A stretch of DNA of 19,102 nucleotides from Actinospica sp035712985. GTDB taxonomy: Bacteria; Actinomycetota; Actinomycetes; Streptomycetales; Catenulisporaceae. How positions within the stretch are numbered: position 1 is the first letter of the stretch; every line of letters starts with the position of its first letter. The notes under the pieces were generated by a model. It did not search any database, was not told where the DNA came from, and was given only the letters and a program-made list of their open reading frames with translations. The translations under genes were made by a program, and so were the position numbers. Shown here piece by piece: positions 13,231 through 19,102 of this stretch. The DNA is taken from assembly GCA_035712985.1 (NCBI GenBank), contig DASTAE010000264.1, positions 1 to 19,102 of the forward strand, written 5' to 3'.

Positions 13231-13478
13231 CCGAGGGCGGGAAACCGACTGGGAGGGCCGGGAGACGGCCGAGGGCGGGAAACCGACCGCAGGCAGGGAG
13301 CCGACCCGAGCCTGCGGCGATTCGCGTCCGCGGCCATCCCCGGCTGCGGCTGACCGAGGGCGGGAAGCCGACTTGGAGGGCCGGGAGACGGCCGAGGGCG
13401 GGAAACCGACCGCGGGCAGGGAGCCGACCCGAGCCTGCGGCGATTCGGGTCCGCGGCCATCCCCGGCTGCGGCTGATC
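13205..13478 (+). repeat. 123-bp tandem repeat spanning the lipoprotein gene's end
   Basis: Copies begin at 13205, 13328 and 13451; two are full and the third is partial. The full copies differ at about five positions. Each begins with the codons for AAIPGCG and TGA, and 123 bp is 41 codons, so the stops at 13228, 13351 and 13474 are in one frame with no stop between them. Each unit also contains an inner repeat of GAGGGCGGGAAACCGAC type. Confidence 0.95.
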
Positions 13479-13486
13479 GCGGCTGG

Positions 13487-13521
13487 GCCCGCCCTCGCGC
13501 GAGTGTGGCGCGGGGGCGGGC
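13487..13521 (+). terminator. Strong GC hairpin after the lipoprotein gene
   Basis: GCCCGCCCTCGCG (13487-13499) pairs with CGCGGGGGCGGGC (13509-13521) over 13 pairs with one G-U and a 9-nt loop. No T-run follows, as is common for actinobacterial terminators. It sits right behind the repeat array. Its function as a terminator is inferred. Confidence 0.6.
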
Positions 13522-13751
13522 GGGGTCATTCGTTCAGGTCATCCTCCGCTGTCCGCCGTTCTCGCATCGGGCCTGCTCACGCCGCGTGCGGCGGGCGCGG
13601 CGGGGAGTGTGATCGAATGCCTGCGCGGAGTGATTCGGCGTGAGCCGACGGTGATTCCGGCAGACTGGACACTCCGAAAATTCGCGGCGTTCTCCCTTGG
13701 TGCGCGGCGGTTTCGAGCGCACCGGCGCAGTCTGGAAGGACGTCACCCCCC
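13522..13751. other. Gap before the PP2C gene with an inverted repeat
   Basis: No gene is supported here. GGTGCGC (13699-13705) and GCGCACC (13717-13723) form a perfect 7-bp inverted repeat with an 11-nt loop, 30 nt before the GTG of the phosphatase gene, which may be an operator or leader hairpin. GTGATTC occurs twice near 13629 and 13648. No convincing -10/-35 pair was found. Confidence 0.4.
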
Positions 13752-15611
13752 GTGTCTTGGAAGTCCGACACGTCCAGCCCCGCTCGACCCGAAGGCCTCG
13801 CCGCCCTCGAGTACCCGCCGGAGAACGACTGGCGGCTGCCGGGGCCGCGCGGGCCGCAGCCGGAGTCGGCGCCGCTCAGCGCCTCGGCCGCGCTGCACGC
13901 CGTGTTCGACTCCGCGCCGGGCGCGGTGGCCGTCGTCGAGGGCACCGACTACGTGCTCGACTACGCCAATCCGGCCTTCCGCACCGGGTTCGGGCTCGTC
14001 CACCCGCGCGGTCACGGGCGCGGGCTGACGGGTGTGCCGCTCGCCGAGGCCGTTCCGGTGCTCGCCCGGCTCGGGCTGCTGGACGCGCTGGCCCTCGTCC
14101 ACGCCACCGGGACCGTCTTCACCGCGCCCGAGGTGCGGGTGCCCGAGTTCGGGCCCTCGGGCCGTCCGGCGGTGCTGCGGGTCACGTGCTCGCCGGTGCG
14201 CGCCGCGGAGAACGAGCCGATCGAGGGCGTGCTGCTGCATCTGATCGACAACTCGGACCAGGCCTCCGAGCTGCGTCGGCTCCAGCGCGCGGAGCGGCGT
14301 CAGCGCAATGCGGCCGTGGCCCTGCAGCGTGCCCTGTTGCCGCAGCGTCTCTCGCAGCCGGACGAGCTGCGGATCGCGGGCTGCTACCTGCCCGCCGCCG
14401 GCGAGCCCGACCTGCTCGGCGAGACGCTGCGGCCGGGCGGCCCCGACTCCTTCGCGGCGGCCAAGCGGCCCGCGGCGAACGAGTTCCAGGTCGGCGGCGA
14501 CTGGTACGACGTGATCCCGCTCGGCGCCGGACGCACCGCCTTCGTGATGGGCGACGTGATGGGCCGCGGGGTGCACGCCGCCGCGATCATGGGCCAGCTG
14601 CGGGCCGCCGTGCGCGCGTACGCCGCCGCCAACCTGCCGCCGGGCGAGCTGATCCTGCACCTCGACCGGCACGCCGCCGAGCTCGAGGGTCCCGCGTACA
14701 CCTCCGGCTCCGCCAAGGCCGGGCTCTGCGACCTCGGCGCGCTGGCCTCGTGCGTGTACGCGGTCTACGACCCGGACGACCGCGTCCTGACCTACGCCGC
14801 GGCCGGCCATCCCGCGCCGCTGCTGCGCCGTCCGGACGGCACCGTGATCGACCTCGACGCCGCGGTCGGGCCGCCGCTCGGCACCGGCGAGTGGACCTGG
14901 CAGGAGGCGACGATCCCGATCCCGCCCGACGCCTATCTCGCCTTCTACACCGACGGCCTGGTCGAGCGGCGCGGCTTCGACCTCGACGGACAGCTCGGCC
15001 GGCTGCGCGAGGTCTTCAGCCGCGCGCCCTTCGCCGAGGCCGCGGCCGACGATCTCGCCGCGCTCGACCTCAGCTCCAACGGCATCACCATCGGCGGCGT
15101 CTCGGGGCGCCGCGGCGGCCCGGTGGACCAGGTCCGCGACGAGCTGCTGGCCGGGATGCAACTGCCGCTCGATCACGACGACGACGTGGCCCTGCTCGTC
15201 GTGCACGTCCCGCAGTGGCAGGGCGAGCGCGCCCAGCTGTTCCGCTCGGCCGCGGTCGACCTCGTGGGCGGCACCGAGATCGCCGCGCACGCCCGCGCCT
15301 TCGCCTCCGGCGTGCTGCGCAGCTGGCACCTCGGCGAGGACCTGTGCGACATGGGCGTGCTGGCGGTCAGCGAGCTGGTGGCCAACGCCGCGATCCACGG
15401 CCGTCCCCCGGTGCGGCTGCGGCTGCGGCGCACCGACCGGCGACTGATCGTCGACGTCTCGGACGGGGACGACCACCTGCCCCGGCGCCGGCTCGCCGAG
15501 GAGACCGACGAGGACGGCCGGGGCATCGGCATCGTCGCGTCGCTGGCCGCCTCCTGGGGCTGCCGGCAGCTTCCGGAGGGGAAGTCGGTCTGGTGCGAGT
15601 TCTCGCTCTAG
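13752..15611 (+). CDS. PAS-PP2C phosphatase-HATPase (SpoIIE/RsbU-like) regulator
   Basis: A 619-residue cytoplasmic signalling protein. A PAS-like domain (about 45-165), a linker helix (171-195), a SpoIIE-type PP2C phosphatase (about 205-485) and an anti-sigma-like HATPase_c domain (about 495-619) are in order. Metal ligands lie in G249-D250, M266-G-D268, T400-D401-G and D476-D477. The ATPase part has N-box 'ELVANAAIH' (541-549), 'VDVSDGDDHLP' and 'GRGIGIV' (589-595). Such proteins dephosphorylate anti-anti-sigma factors and can also phosphorylate them or bind sigma. Inserts at about 216-245, 310-330 and 440-465 lengthen the phosphatase. GTG at 13752 follows GGAAGGA at 11 nt. It precedes pstS but is separated from it by a PHO-box region, so is probably a separate unit. 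Confidence 0.92.
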   Translation: MSWKSDTSSPARPEGLAALEYPPENDWRLPGPRGPQPESAPLSASAALHAVFDSAPGAVAVVEGTDYVLDYANPAFRTGFGLVHPRGHGRGLTGVPLAEAVPVLARLGLLDALALVHATGTVFTAPEVRVPEFGPSGRPAVLRVTCSPVRAAENEPIEGVLLHLIDNSDQASELRRLQRAERRQRNAAVALQRALLPQRLSQPDELRIAGCYLPAAGEPDLLGETLRPGGPDSFAAAKRPAANEFQVGGDWYDVIPLGAGRTAFVMGDVMGRGVHAAAIMGQLRAAVRAYAAANLPPGELILHLDRHAAELEGPAYTSGSAKAGLCDLGALASCVYAVYDPDDRVLTYAAAGHPAPLLRRPDGTVIDLDAAVGPPLGTGEWTWQEATIPIPPDAYLAFYTDGLVERRGFDLDGQLGRLREVFSRAPFAEAAADDLAALDLSSNGITIGGVSGRRGGPVDQVRDELLAGMQLPLDHDDDVALLVVHVPQWQGERAQLFRSAAVDLVGGTEIAAHARAFASGVLRSWHLGEDLCDMGVLAVSELVANAAIHGRPPVRLRLRRTDRRLIVDVSDGDDHLPRRRLAEETDEDGRGIGIVASLAASWGCRQLPEGKSVWCEFSL

Positions 15612-15613
15612 CC

Positions 15614-15652
15614 GGAGCCCGAGCCGGAGCCGCGGGAGCGGGAGCGGGAGCC
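15614..15652 (+). repeat. Hexamer repeat just after the PP2C stop codon
   Basis: GGAGCC, CGAGCC, GGAGCC, then GCG, then GGAGCG, GGAGCG, GGAGCC lie 3 nt after the TAG stop (15609-15611). In the gene's own frame the region stays open to TGA at 15681 and would code for an alternating Pro/Glu/Arg tail. Confidence 0.75.
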
Positions 15653-15673
15653 GCGGCAGCTCGCGCGTCCGGC

Positions 15674-15707
15674 GAGGCTGTGACCGTGCAGAGGCTGTGA
15701 CTGTGTA
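15674..15707 (+). repeat. 17-bp direct repeat, two units
   Basis: GAGGCTGTGACCGTGCA is followed at once by GAGGCTGTGACTGTGTA, differing at two positions. It follows the hexamer repeat in the gap between the phosphatase and pstS genes. Confidence 0.7.
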
Positions 15708-15728
15708 ACAGGGTCGCGGCTTGGCGCT

Positions 15729-15753
15729 CGGCGGGTCCTTCCCGAGCCCGCCG
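15729..15753 (+). terminator. Candidate terminator hairpin of the PP2C gene
   Basis: CGGCGGG (15729-15735) pairs with CCCGCCG (15747-15753) around an 11-nt loop, 118 nt after the stop. No T-run follows directly. It is the only strong hairpin before the PHO-box region. Confidence 0.4.
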
Positions 15754-15789
15754 GACGCCTTTCGGCCACCCGAACAGGCGCAGTCATCT

Positions 15790-15800
15790 GTTCACCTAGC
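15790..15800 (+). promoter_or_regulatory. Orphan PHO-box-like unit
   Basis: GTTCACCTAGC matches a single 11-nt PhoP direct-repeat unit. No second unit lies at 11-nt spacing, so it may be an accessory site or chance. Confidence 0.35.
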
Positions 15801-15897
15801 GAAAACGCCACGGATCGCATGTTACGGTCGCGATAAGCCCCTGGCCAGGGCTTCCGTGACCGATTCTTTATCTTCTCTAGAGCAATGTCTTGGGGCC

Positions 15898-15941
15898 GTT
15901 CACCCCTGGTTCACCTGCGCGGGCCTACTCATTCACCGCGT
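15898..15941 (+). promoter_or_regulatory. PHO box (PhoP direct repeats) before pstS
   Basis: GTTCACCCCTG (15898), GTTCACCTGCG (15909) and ATTCACCGCGT (15931) keep an 11-bp register, with a decayed unit at 15920. This is the known PhoP operator form of streptomycetes. A -10-like TACGTT (15947-15952) follows. It predicts induction of pstSCAB by phosphate starvation through PhoR-PhoP. Confidence 0.88.
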
Positions 15942-15982
15942 CTGCCTACGTTCGGGTGGTCAGCACTCATAGGCATTGACCT

Positions 15983-16000
15983 CCGGCGGTGCCCCGCCGG
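15983..16000 (+). promoter_or_regulatory. Hairpin in the pstS 5' leader
   Basis: CCGGCGG (15983-15989) and CCGCCGG (15994-16000) form a perfect 7-bp stem with a TGCC loop. It sits 11 nt before the Shine-Dalgarno AAGGGA. It may stabilise the message or modulate translation. Confidence 0.5.
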
Positions 16001-16024
16001 TCCCAGAACGAAAGGGACTTCCCC

Positions 16025-17143
16025 GTGAAGTTTCAGCGATACGGCGCTGTGGCCGGCGTGGCTGTGGCCGCGGCTCTTGCGCTCAGCGCTTGTGGTTCGG
16101 ACAACAACGGTGGCTCGACCACCTCGACGACCAGCGCGGCGGGCGGCTCGACCGGTTCCGCGGCGTCCTGCCCCTCGGGCACGCTGAACGCGGCCGGCTC
16201 GACGGCCCAGGCGAACGCGCTCTCGCAGTTCATCAAGGACTACCAGGGCAAGTGCCCCGGCGTTACCGTGAACTACAACGCCGACGGTTCCGGCGCGGGC
16301 GTGACCGCGTTCATCCAGAAGCAGGCCGACTTCGCCGGCTCCGACTTCGCCCTGAACAGCACCCAGGCGGCGCAGGTCAAGTCGTCGGGCCGCTGCGGCT
16401 CGGGCGAGGGCGTGGACATCCCGGCGGTCGGCGGCGCCATCTCGGTGATCTACAACGTCCCGGGCGTGACCACCTCGCTGAACCTCTCGGCGAAGAACCT
16501 GGCCGGGATCTTCAACGGCACCATCACCACCTGGAACGACCCGGCCATCGCCGCGGACAACAAGGGCGTGACGCTGCCGAGCACCAAGATCCAGCCGTTC
16601 TACCGCTCGGACGCGTCCGGCACCTCGTACAACTTCTCGAACTACCTGAACAACCTGGGCGGCTTCGCCGCGGCCAACAAGCAGTGGCCGGGCAAGGCGG
16701 GCCAGGGCGCCAAGGGCTCCTCCGGCGTGGCGGCCAAGGTCAAGTCGACCGTCGGCGGCATCGGCTACGCCGAGATCTCCTACGCGACCCAGAACAACCT
16801 GACCTACGCCAAGGTCTCGAACGCGGCCGGCGCCTTCGTGCCGCTGACCCAGGCCAACGCGTCGGCCTTCATCGCCCAGGCCAAGATCGAGCAGTCGGGC
16901 GAGGACACCAAGGCCGTGTTCAACTACCAGTACTCGAGCCCCACCGCCTACCCGGCCGTTCTGGTGACCTACGAGATCGCCTGCGGCACCGGCAACGACT
17001 CCACCGCCCTGCCGCTGATCAAGGGCTTCCTGAGCTACGTCGTGTCGAACACCGCCCAGGGCGAGCTGACCGGCCTCGGCTACGTCCCGCTGCCCGCCTC
17101 CGTGCAGTCGGCCGACGCCGCGGTCATCAACTCCCTGTCCTAG
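16025..17143 (+). CDS. pstS: Phosphate ABC transporter substrate-binding lipoprotein PstS
   Basis: A 372-residue phosphate receptor. Signal peptide with lipobox L20-S-A-C23 and a Ser/Thr/Gly-rich linker (24-48) show a lipid-anchored surface protein. Phosphate-binding loops are visible: AGST (57-60), GSGAG (88-92), FAGSD (103-107) and RSDASGTS (194-201), along with 'IFNGTITTWNDPAI' (162-175). GTG at 16025 is chosen because AAGGGA lies 7 nt upstream and because it puts Lys2 and Arg5 before the hydrophobic core; a longer frame to 15989 would start inside the leader hairpin. First gene of the pst operon, under PHO boxes. It delivers phosphate to PstC/PstA. Confidence 0.97.
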   Translation: MKFQRYGAVAGVAVAAALALSACGSDNNGGSTTSTTSAAGGSTGSAASCPSGTLNAAGSTAQANALSQFIKDYQGKCPGVTVNYNADGSGAGVTAFIQKQADFAGSDFALNSTQAAQVKSSGRCGSGEGVDIPAVGGAISVIYNVPGVTTSLNLSAKNLAGIFNGTITTWNDPAIAADNKGVTLPSTKIQPFYRSDASGTSYNFSNYLNNLGGFAAANKQWPGKAGQGAKGSSGVAAKVKSTVGGIGYAEISYATQNNLTYAKVSNAAGAFVPLTQANASAFIAQAKIEQSGEDTKAVFNYQYSSPTAYPAVLVTYEIACGTGNDSTALPLIKGFLSYVVSNTAQGELTGLGYVPLPASVQSADAAVINSLS

Positions 17144-17180
17144 TCGCCCCTAGTCTCCGATAGGAGGTGAGGAAGTTCCC

Positions 17181-18194
17181 ATGAGCAGCGACACCCCGCC
17201 GGCGGTGGCCGAGTCGGAGGACCGGGCTCCCGAGCCCGCGCCCGCCCGGTCGGGACTGACCGCGAAGGCCGGTCTGGGCGACCGGATCTTCGGCGGCAGC
17301 GCCCGCGGCGCCGCCGTGTTCATCCTCATTCTGATGGCCGCGATCGCCGCCTTCCTGATCTATCAGTCGGTGAACGCGATCAGCCAGGACAAGGTCAACT
17401 TCCTCACCTCCTTCACCTGGGACCCGGACGGCAACAACACGAACGGCGTGCCGACCTTCGGCATCGCCGCCATCGCCTGGGGCACGCTGGTCACCTCGGT
17501 GATCGGCGTGCTCATCGGGGCGCCTATCGCGATCGCCGTCGCCCTGTTCATCACGCAGTACGCGCCGCGCGCGCTCGGCTCGATCTTCGGCTACATCATC
17601 GACCTGCTCGCCGCTGTGCCCTCCGTGGTCTACGGTCTGTGGGGTCTGCTGGTGCTCGACCAGCACATGGGCGGCGTGTCACGGCTCATCGAGGACGTGC
17701 TCGGCTGGATCCCGATGTTCAAGACCAACGGCACCTACGGCAGTTCGATGTTCACCGCCGGCGTCGTGCTGGCGATCATGATCCTTCCGATCATCGCGGC
17801 GATCGCGCGGGAGATCTACAGGCAGACCCCACGCGAACAGATCGAGGCGGCCTACGCCCTCGGCGCGACCAAGTGGGAGATGATCCGGTTGGCTGTGCTG
17901 CCCTACGGCCGCAGCGGGGTCACCAGCGCGGTCATCCTCGGGTTCGGCCGCGCGCTCGGTGAGACCATCGCCGTCGCCATGGTGCTCACCACCGTGCCGG
18001 GTCTGGTCACCCGGATCCTGCAGCCCGGTGGCAACACCATCGCCGCGAACATCGCGGTGCAGTTCGCCGACGCATTCACCACCGGCCGGCAGGCGCTGAT
18101 CGCCTCCGGCATGGTGCTGTTCGTGATGACTCTGTTCGTCAACTACGCCGCCCGCCTCGTCGTCCGGCGTTCCACCAAGAAGGCCGGTGCCTGA
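17181..18194 (+). CDS. pstC: Phosphate ABC transporter permease PstC
   Basis: A 337-residue membrane protein. After a Pro/Glu-rich cytoplasmic N-terminus (1-40), helix 1 lies at about 43-63 and five more follow. The ATPase-contact EAA motif is at 222-241 ('EAAYALGATKWEMIRLAVLP'), followed by 'GRALGETIAVAMV'. With PstA it forms the phosphate channel. ATG at 17181 is preceded by GGAGGTGAGG (17163-17172). CTCC (17155-17158) could pair with that site in a weak 4-bp stem. The gene starts 37 nt after pstS with no terminator seen between, and overlaps pstA by one base. Confidence 0.96.
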   Translation: MSSDTPPAVAESEDRAPEPAPARSGLTAKAGLGDRIFGGSARGAAVFILILMAAIAAFLIYQSVNAISQDKVNFLTSFTWDPDGNNTNGVPTFGIAAIAWGTLVTSVIGVLIGAPIAIAVALFITQYAPRALGSIFGYIIDLLAAVPSVVYGLWGLLVLDQHMGGVSRLIEDVLGWIPMFKTNGTYGSSMFTAGVVLAIMILPIIAAIAREIYRQTPREQIEAAYALGATKWEMIRLAVLPYGRSGVTSAVILGFGRALGETIAVAMVLTTVPGLVTRILQPGGNTIAANIAVQFADAFTTGRQALIASGMVLFVMTLFVNYAARLVVRRSTKKAGA

Positions 18195-19063
18195 TGTCCC
18201 TCGCGCACCCCAGCCCCGTTCGCAAGGTCAAGAACTCGGCCGCCATGGTCGTGATGGGCCTGGCCTTCCTGGTCGCGCTCGTCCCGCTGGTCTCGATCCT
18301 GTGGACCCTGGTCAGCAGAGGCGTCAAGGCTCTGAACGGCAACTTCCTGAGCCACTCGATGCGCAACATCGCTCCGCAGCAGACCGGCGGCGGCGCCTAC
18401 CACGCGATCCTCGGCGTCCTCGAGCAGGTCGGCATCGCCGCGGTGATCACCATCCCGCTGTCGCTGCTCGTGGCGATCTATCTGGTCGAGTACGGCCGTG
18501 GCCGGCTCGCCCAGGCGGTGACCTTCTTCGTCGACGTCATGATGGGCCTGCCCTCGATCGTCGCCGCCCTGTTCGTCCTGTCCTTCTGGCTGCTCGGCCT
18601 CGGCTTCAAGGCCTCCGGCTTCGCGGTCTCGCTGGCGCTGCTGATCCTGATGATGCCGATCTCCATCCGGTCGACCGAGGAGATGCTGCGCCTCGTCTCC
18701 CCGGCGCTGCGCGAGGCCTCGTACGCGCTCGGCGTCTCCAGGTGGCGGACGATCGTCAAGGTGGTGCTTCCGACCGCTTTGCCGGGTATCGTCACCGGCA
18801 TGATGCTCGGTATCGCGCGCATCATGGGTGAGACGGCGCCGGCGCTGCTGTTGGCCGGCGTCACTGACTCGATCAACGGGAACCCCTTCAGCGGTCCGCA
18901 GAGTTCGCTGCCCGTGTTCGTGTACTACGCGTCCCAGAACAGCCTGCAGGCCACGATCGACCGCGGCTGGGCCGCGGCGCTCACCCTGATCATCCTGGTC
19001 ATGCTCCTCAACCTGATAGCCCGTCTGATCGCCTGGTGGAAGGCCCCGGCCGCCTCCCGGTAG
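18194..19063 (+). CDS. pstA: Phosphate ABC transporter permease PstA
   Basis: A 289-residue membrane protein, usual length. Helix 1 lies at about 16-38, and the EAA motif at 173-193 ('REASYALGVSRWRTIVKVVLP') is followed by 'GIARIMGETAPALLLAG', both typical of PstA. It pairs with PstC. Start ATG at 18194 shares its A with the pstC stop TGA, so the two are translationally coupled. The last segment 'LIARLIAWWKAP' is a basic C-terminus inside the cell. Confidence 0.96.
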   Translation: MSLAHPSPVRKVKNSAAMVVMGLAFLVALVPLVSILWTLVSRGVKALNGNFLSHSMRNIAPQQTGGGAYHAILGVLEQVGIAAVITIPLSLLVAIYLVEYGRGRLAQAVTFFVDVMMGLPSIVAALFVLSFWLLGLGFKASGFAVSLALLILMMPISIRSTEEMLRLVSPALREASYALGVSRWRTIVKVVLPTALPGIVTGMMLGIARIMGETAPALLLAGVTDSINGNPFSGPQSSLPVFVYYASQNSLQATIDRGWAAALTLIILVMLLNLIARLIAWWKAPAASR

Positions 19064-19097
19064 CCCTCCGAAGCTGAAGAAAGAAGACTTGAGAACC

Positions 19098-19102
19098 ATG
19101 GC
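19098..19102 (+). CDS. pstB: Start of pstB (ATPase of the Pst system), cut by the window end
   Basis: Only ATG and two more bases (Met-Ala) are in the window, 34 nt after the pstA stop. The call rests on the conserved pstSCAB gene order and the position of the ATG; there is no protein sequence to test it. The purine-rich stretch before it is a weak ribosome site. Confidence 0.4.

Noticed and set aside
13125..13529. Minus-strand frame over the 123-bp repeats
   Set aside because: It is open only because the repeats are GC-rich; no ribosome site and no domain.
13697..15700. A 667-codon plus-strand frame overlapping the PP2C gene
   Set aside because: Arg/Ala-rich shadow; all PAS, PP2C and HATPase motifs lie in the other frame.

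Overview
The window looks like chromosomal DNA from a high-GC actinobacterium, in the range of streptomycetes or Catenulisporales. The signs are very high G+C, frequent GTG starts, many promoters of the TANNNT type lying directly before the start codon (leaderless mRNAs), a Lys / Glu-Asp-Phe tRNA cluster, PHO-box direct repeats before pstS, and a SpoIIE-type PP2C phosphatase fused to an anti-sigma-like ATPase domain. No phage, transposase, integrase or CRISPR signal was seen. The genus is an inference only.

Layout. Bases 32-741 hold tRNA-Lys(UUU) on the minus strand, divergent from tRNA-Glu(UUC), tRNA-Asp(GUC) and tRNA-Phe(GAA), closed by a strong intrinsic terminator. Bases 781-3649 hold a small kinase-like protein with no visible P-loop, a RimJ/RimL-type GNAT acetyltransferase, and a convergent 506-residue fusion of an aminoglycoside-phosphotransferase-like domain with a second GNAT domain. 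Bases 3871-6018 (minus) form a TetR regulator followed by a two-gene ABC-2 exporter; a perfect 14-bp palindrome covers the exporter's start. Bases 6026-8136 are a divergent pair: a cytoplasmic serine-beta-lactamase-like hydrolase and a second TetR regulator, with two copies of a 19-bp inverted repeat between them.

Bases 8215-12651 hold a branched-chain-amino-acid-type (HAAT) uptake system. A substrate-binding lipoprotein on the plus strand converges on a minus-strand gene row: a small membrane protein with a Cys/His-rich tail, a 75-codon ORF made of proline-valine pentapeptide repeats, a LivH-LivM fused permease, and a single LivF-like ATPase. No LivG is present. Bases 12727-13230 encode a small lipoprotein whose 3' end is tandemly duplicated. 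Bases 13752-15611 encode a PAS-PP2C-HATPase protein, and 16025-19102 the phosphate uptake operon pstS-pstC-pstA with the first bases of pstB, preceded by PHO boxes.

The most unusual signal is a pattern at gene ends. At three genes (stops at 1426, 3871 and 13228) a tandem repeat copies the last codon or codons together with the stop codon, always in frame, so each has a ladder of in-frame stops. A fourth gene (stop at 15609) is followed by an in-frame hexamer repeat. A separate 15-bp repeat builds the elastin-like 75-codon ORF, which overlaps the permease start by ATGA and carries a near copy of the permease's ribosome binding site. Both deserve checking before any function is claimed.
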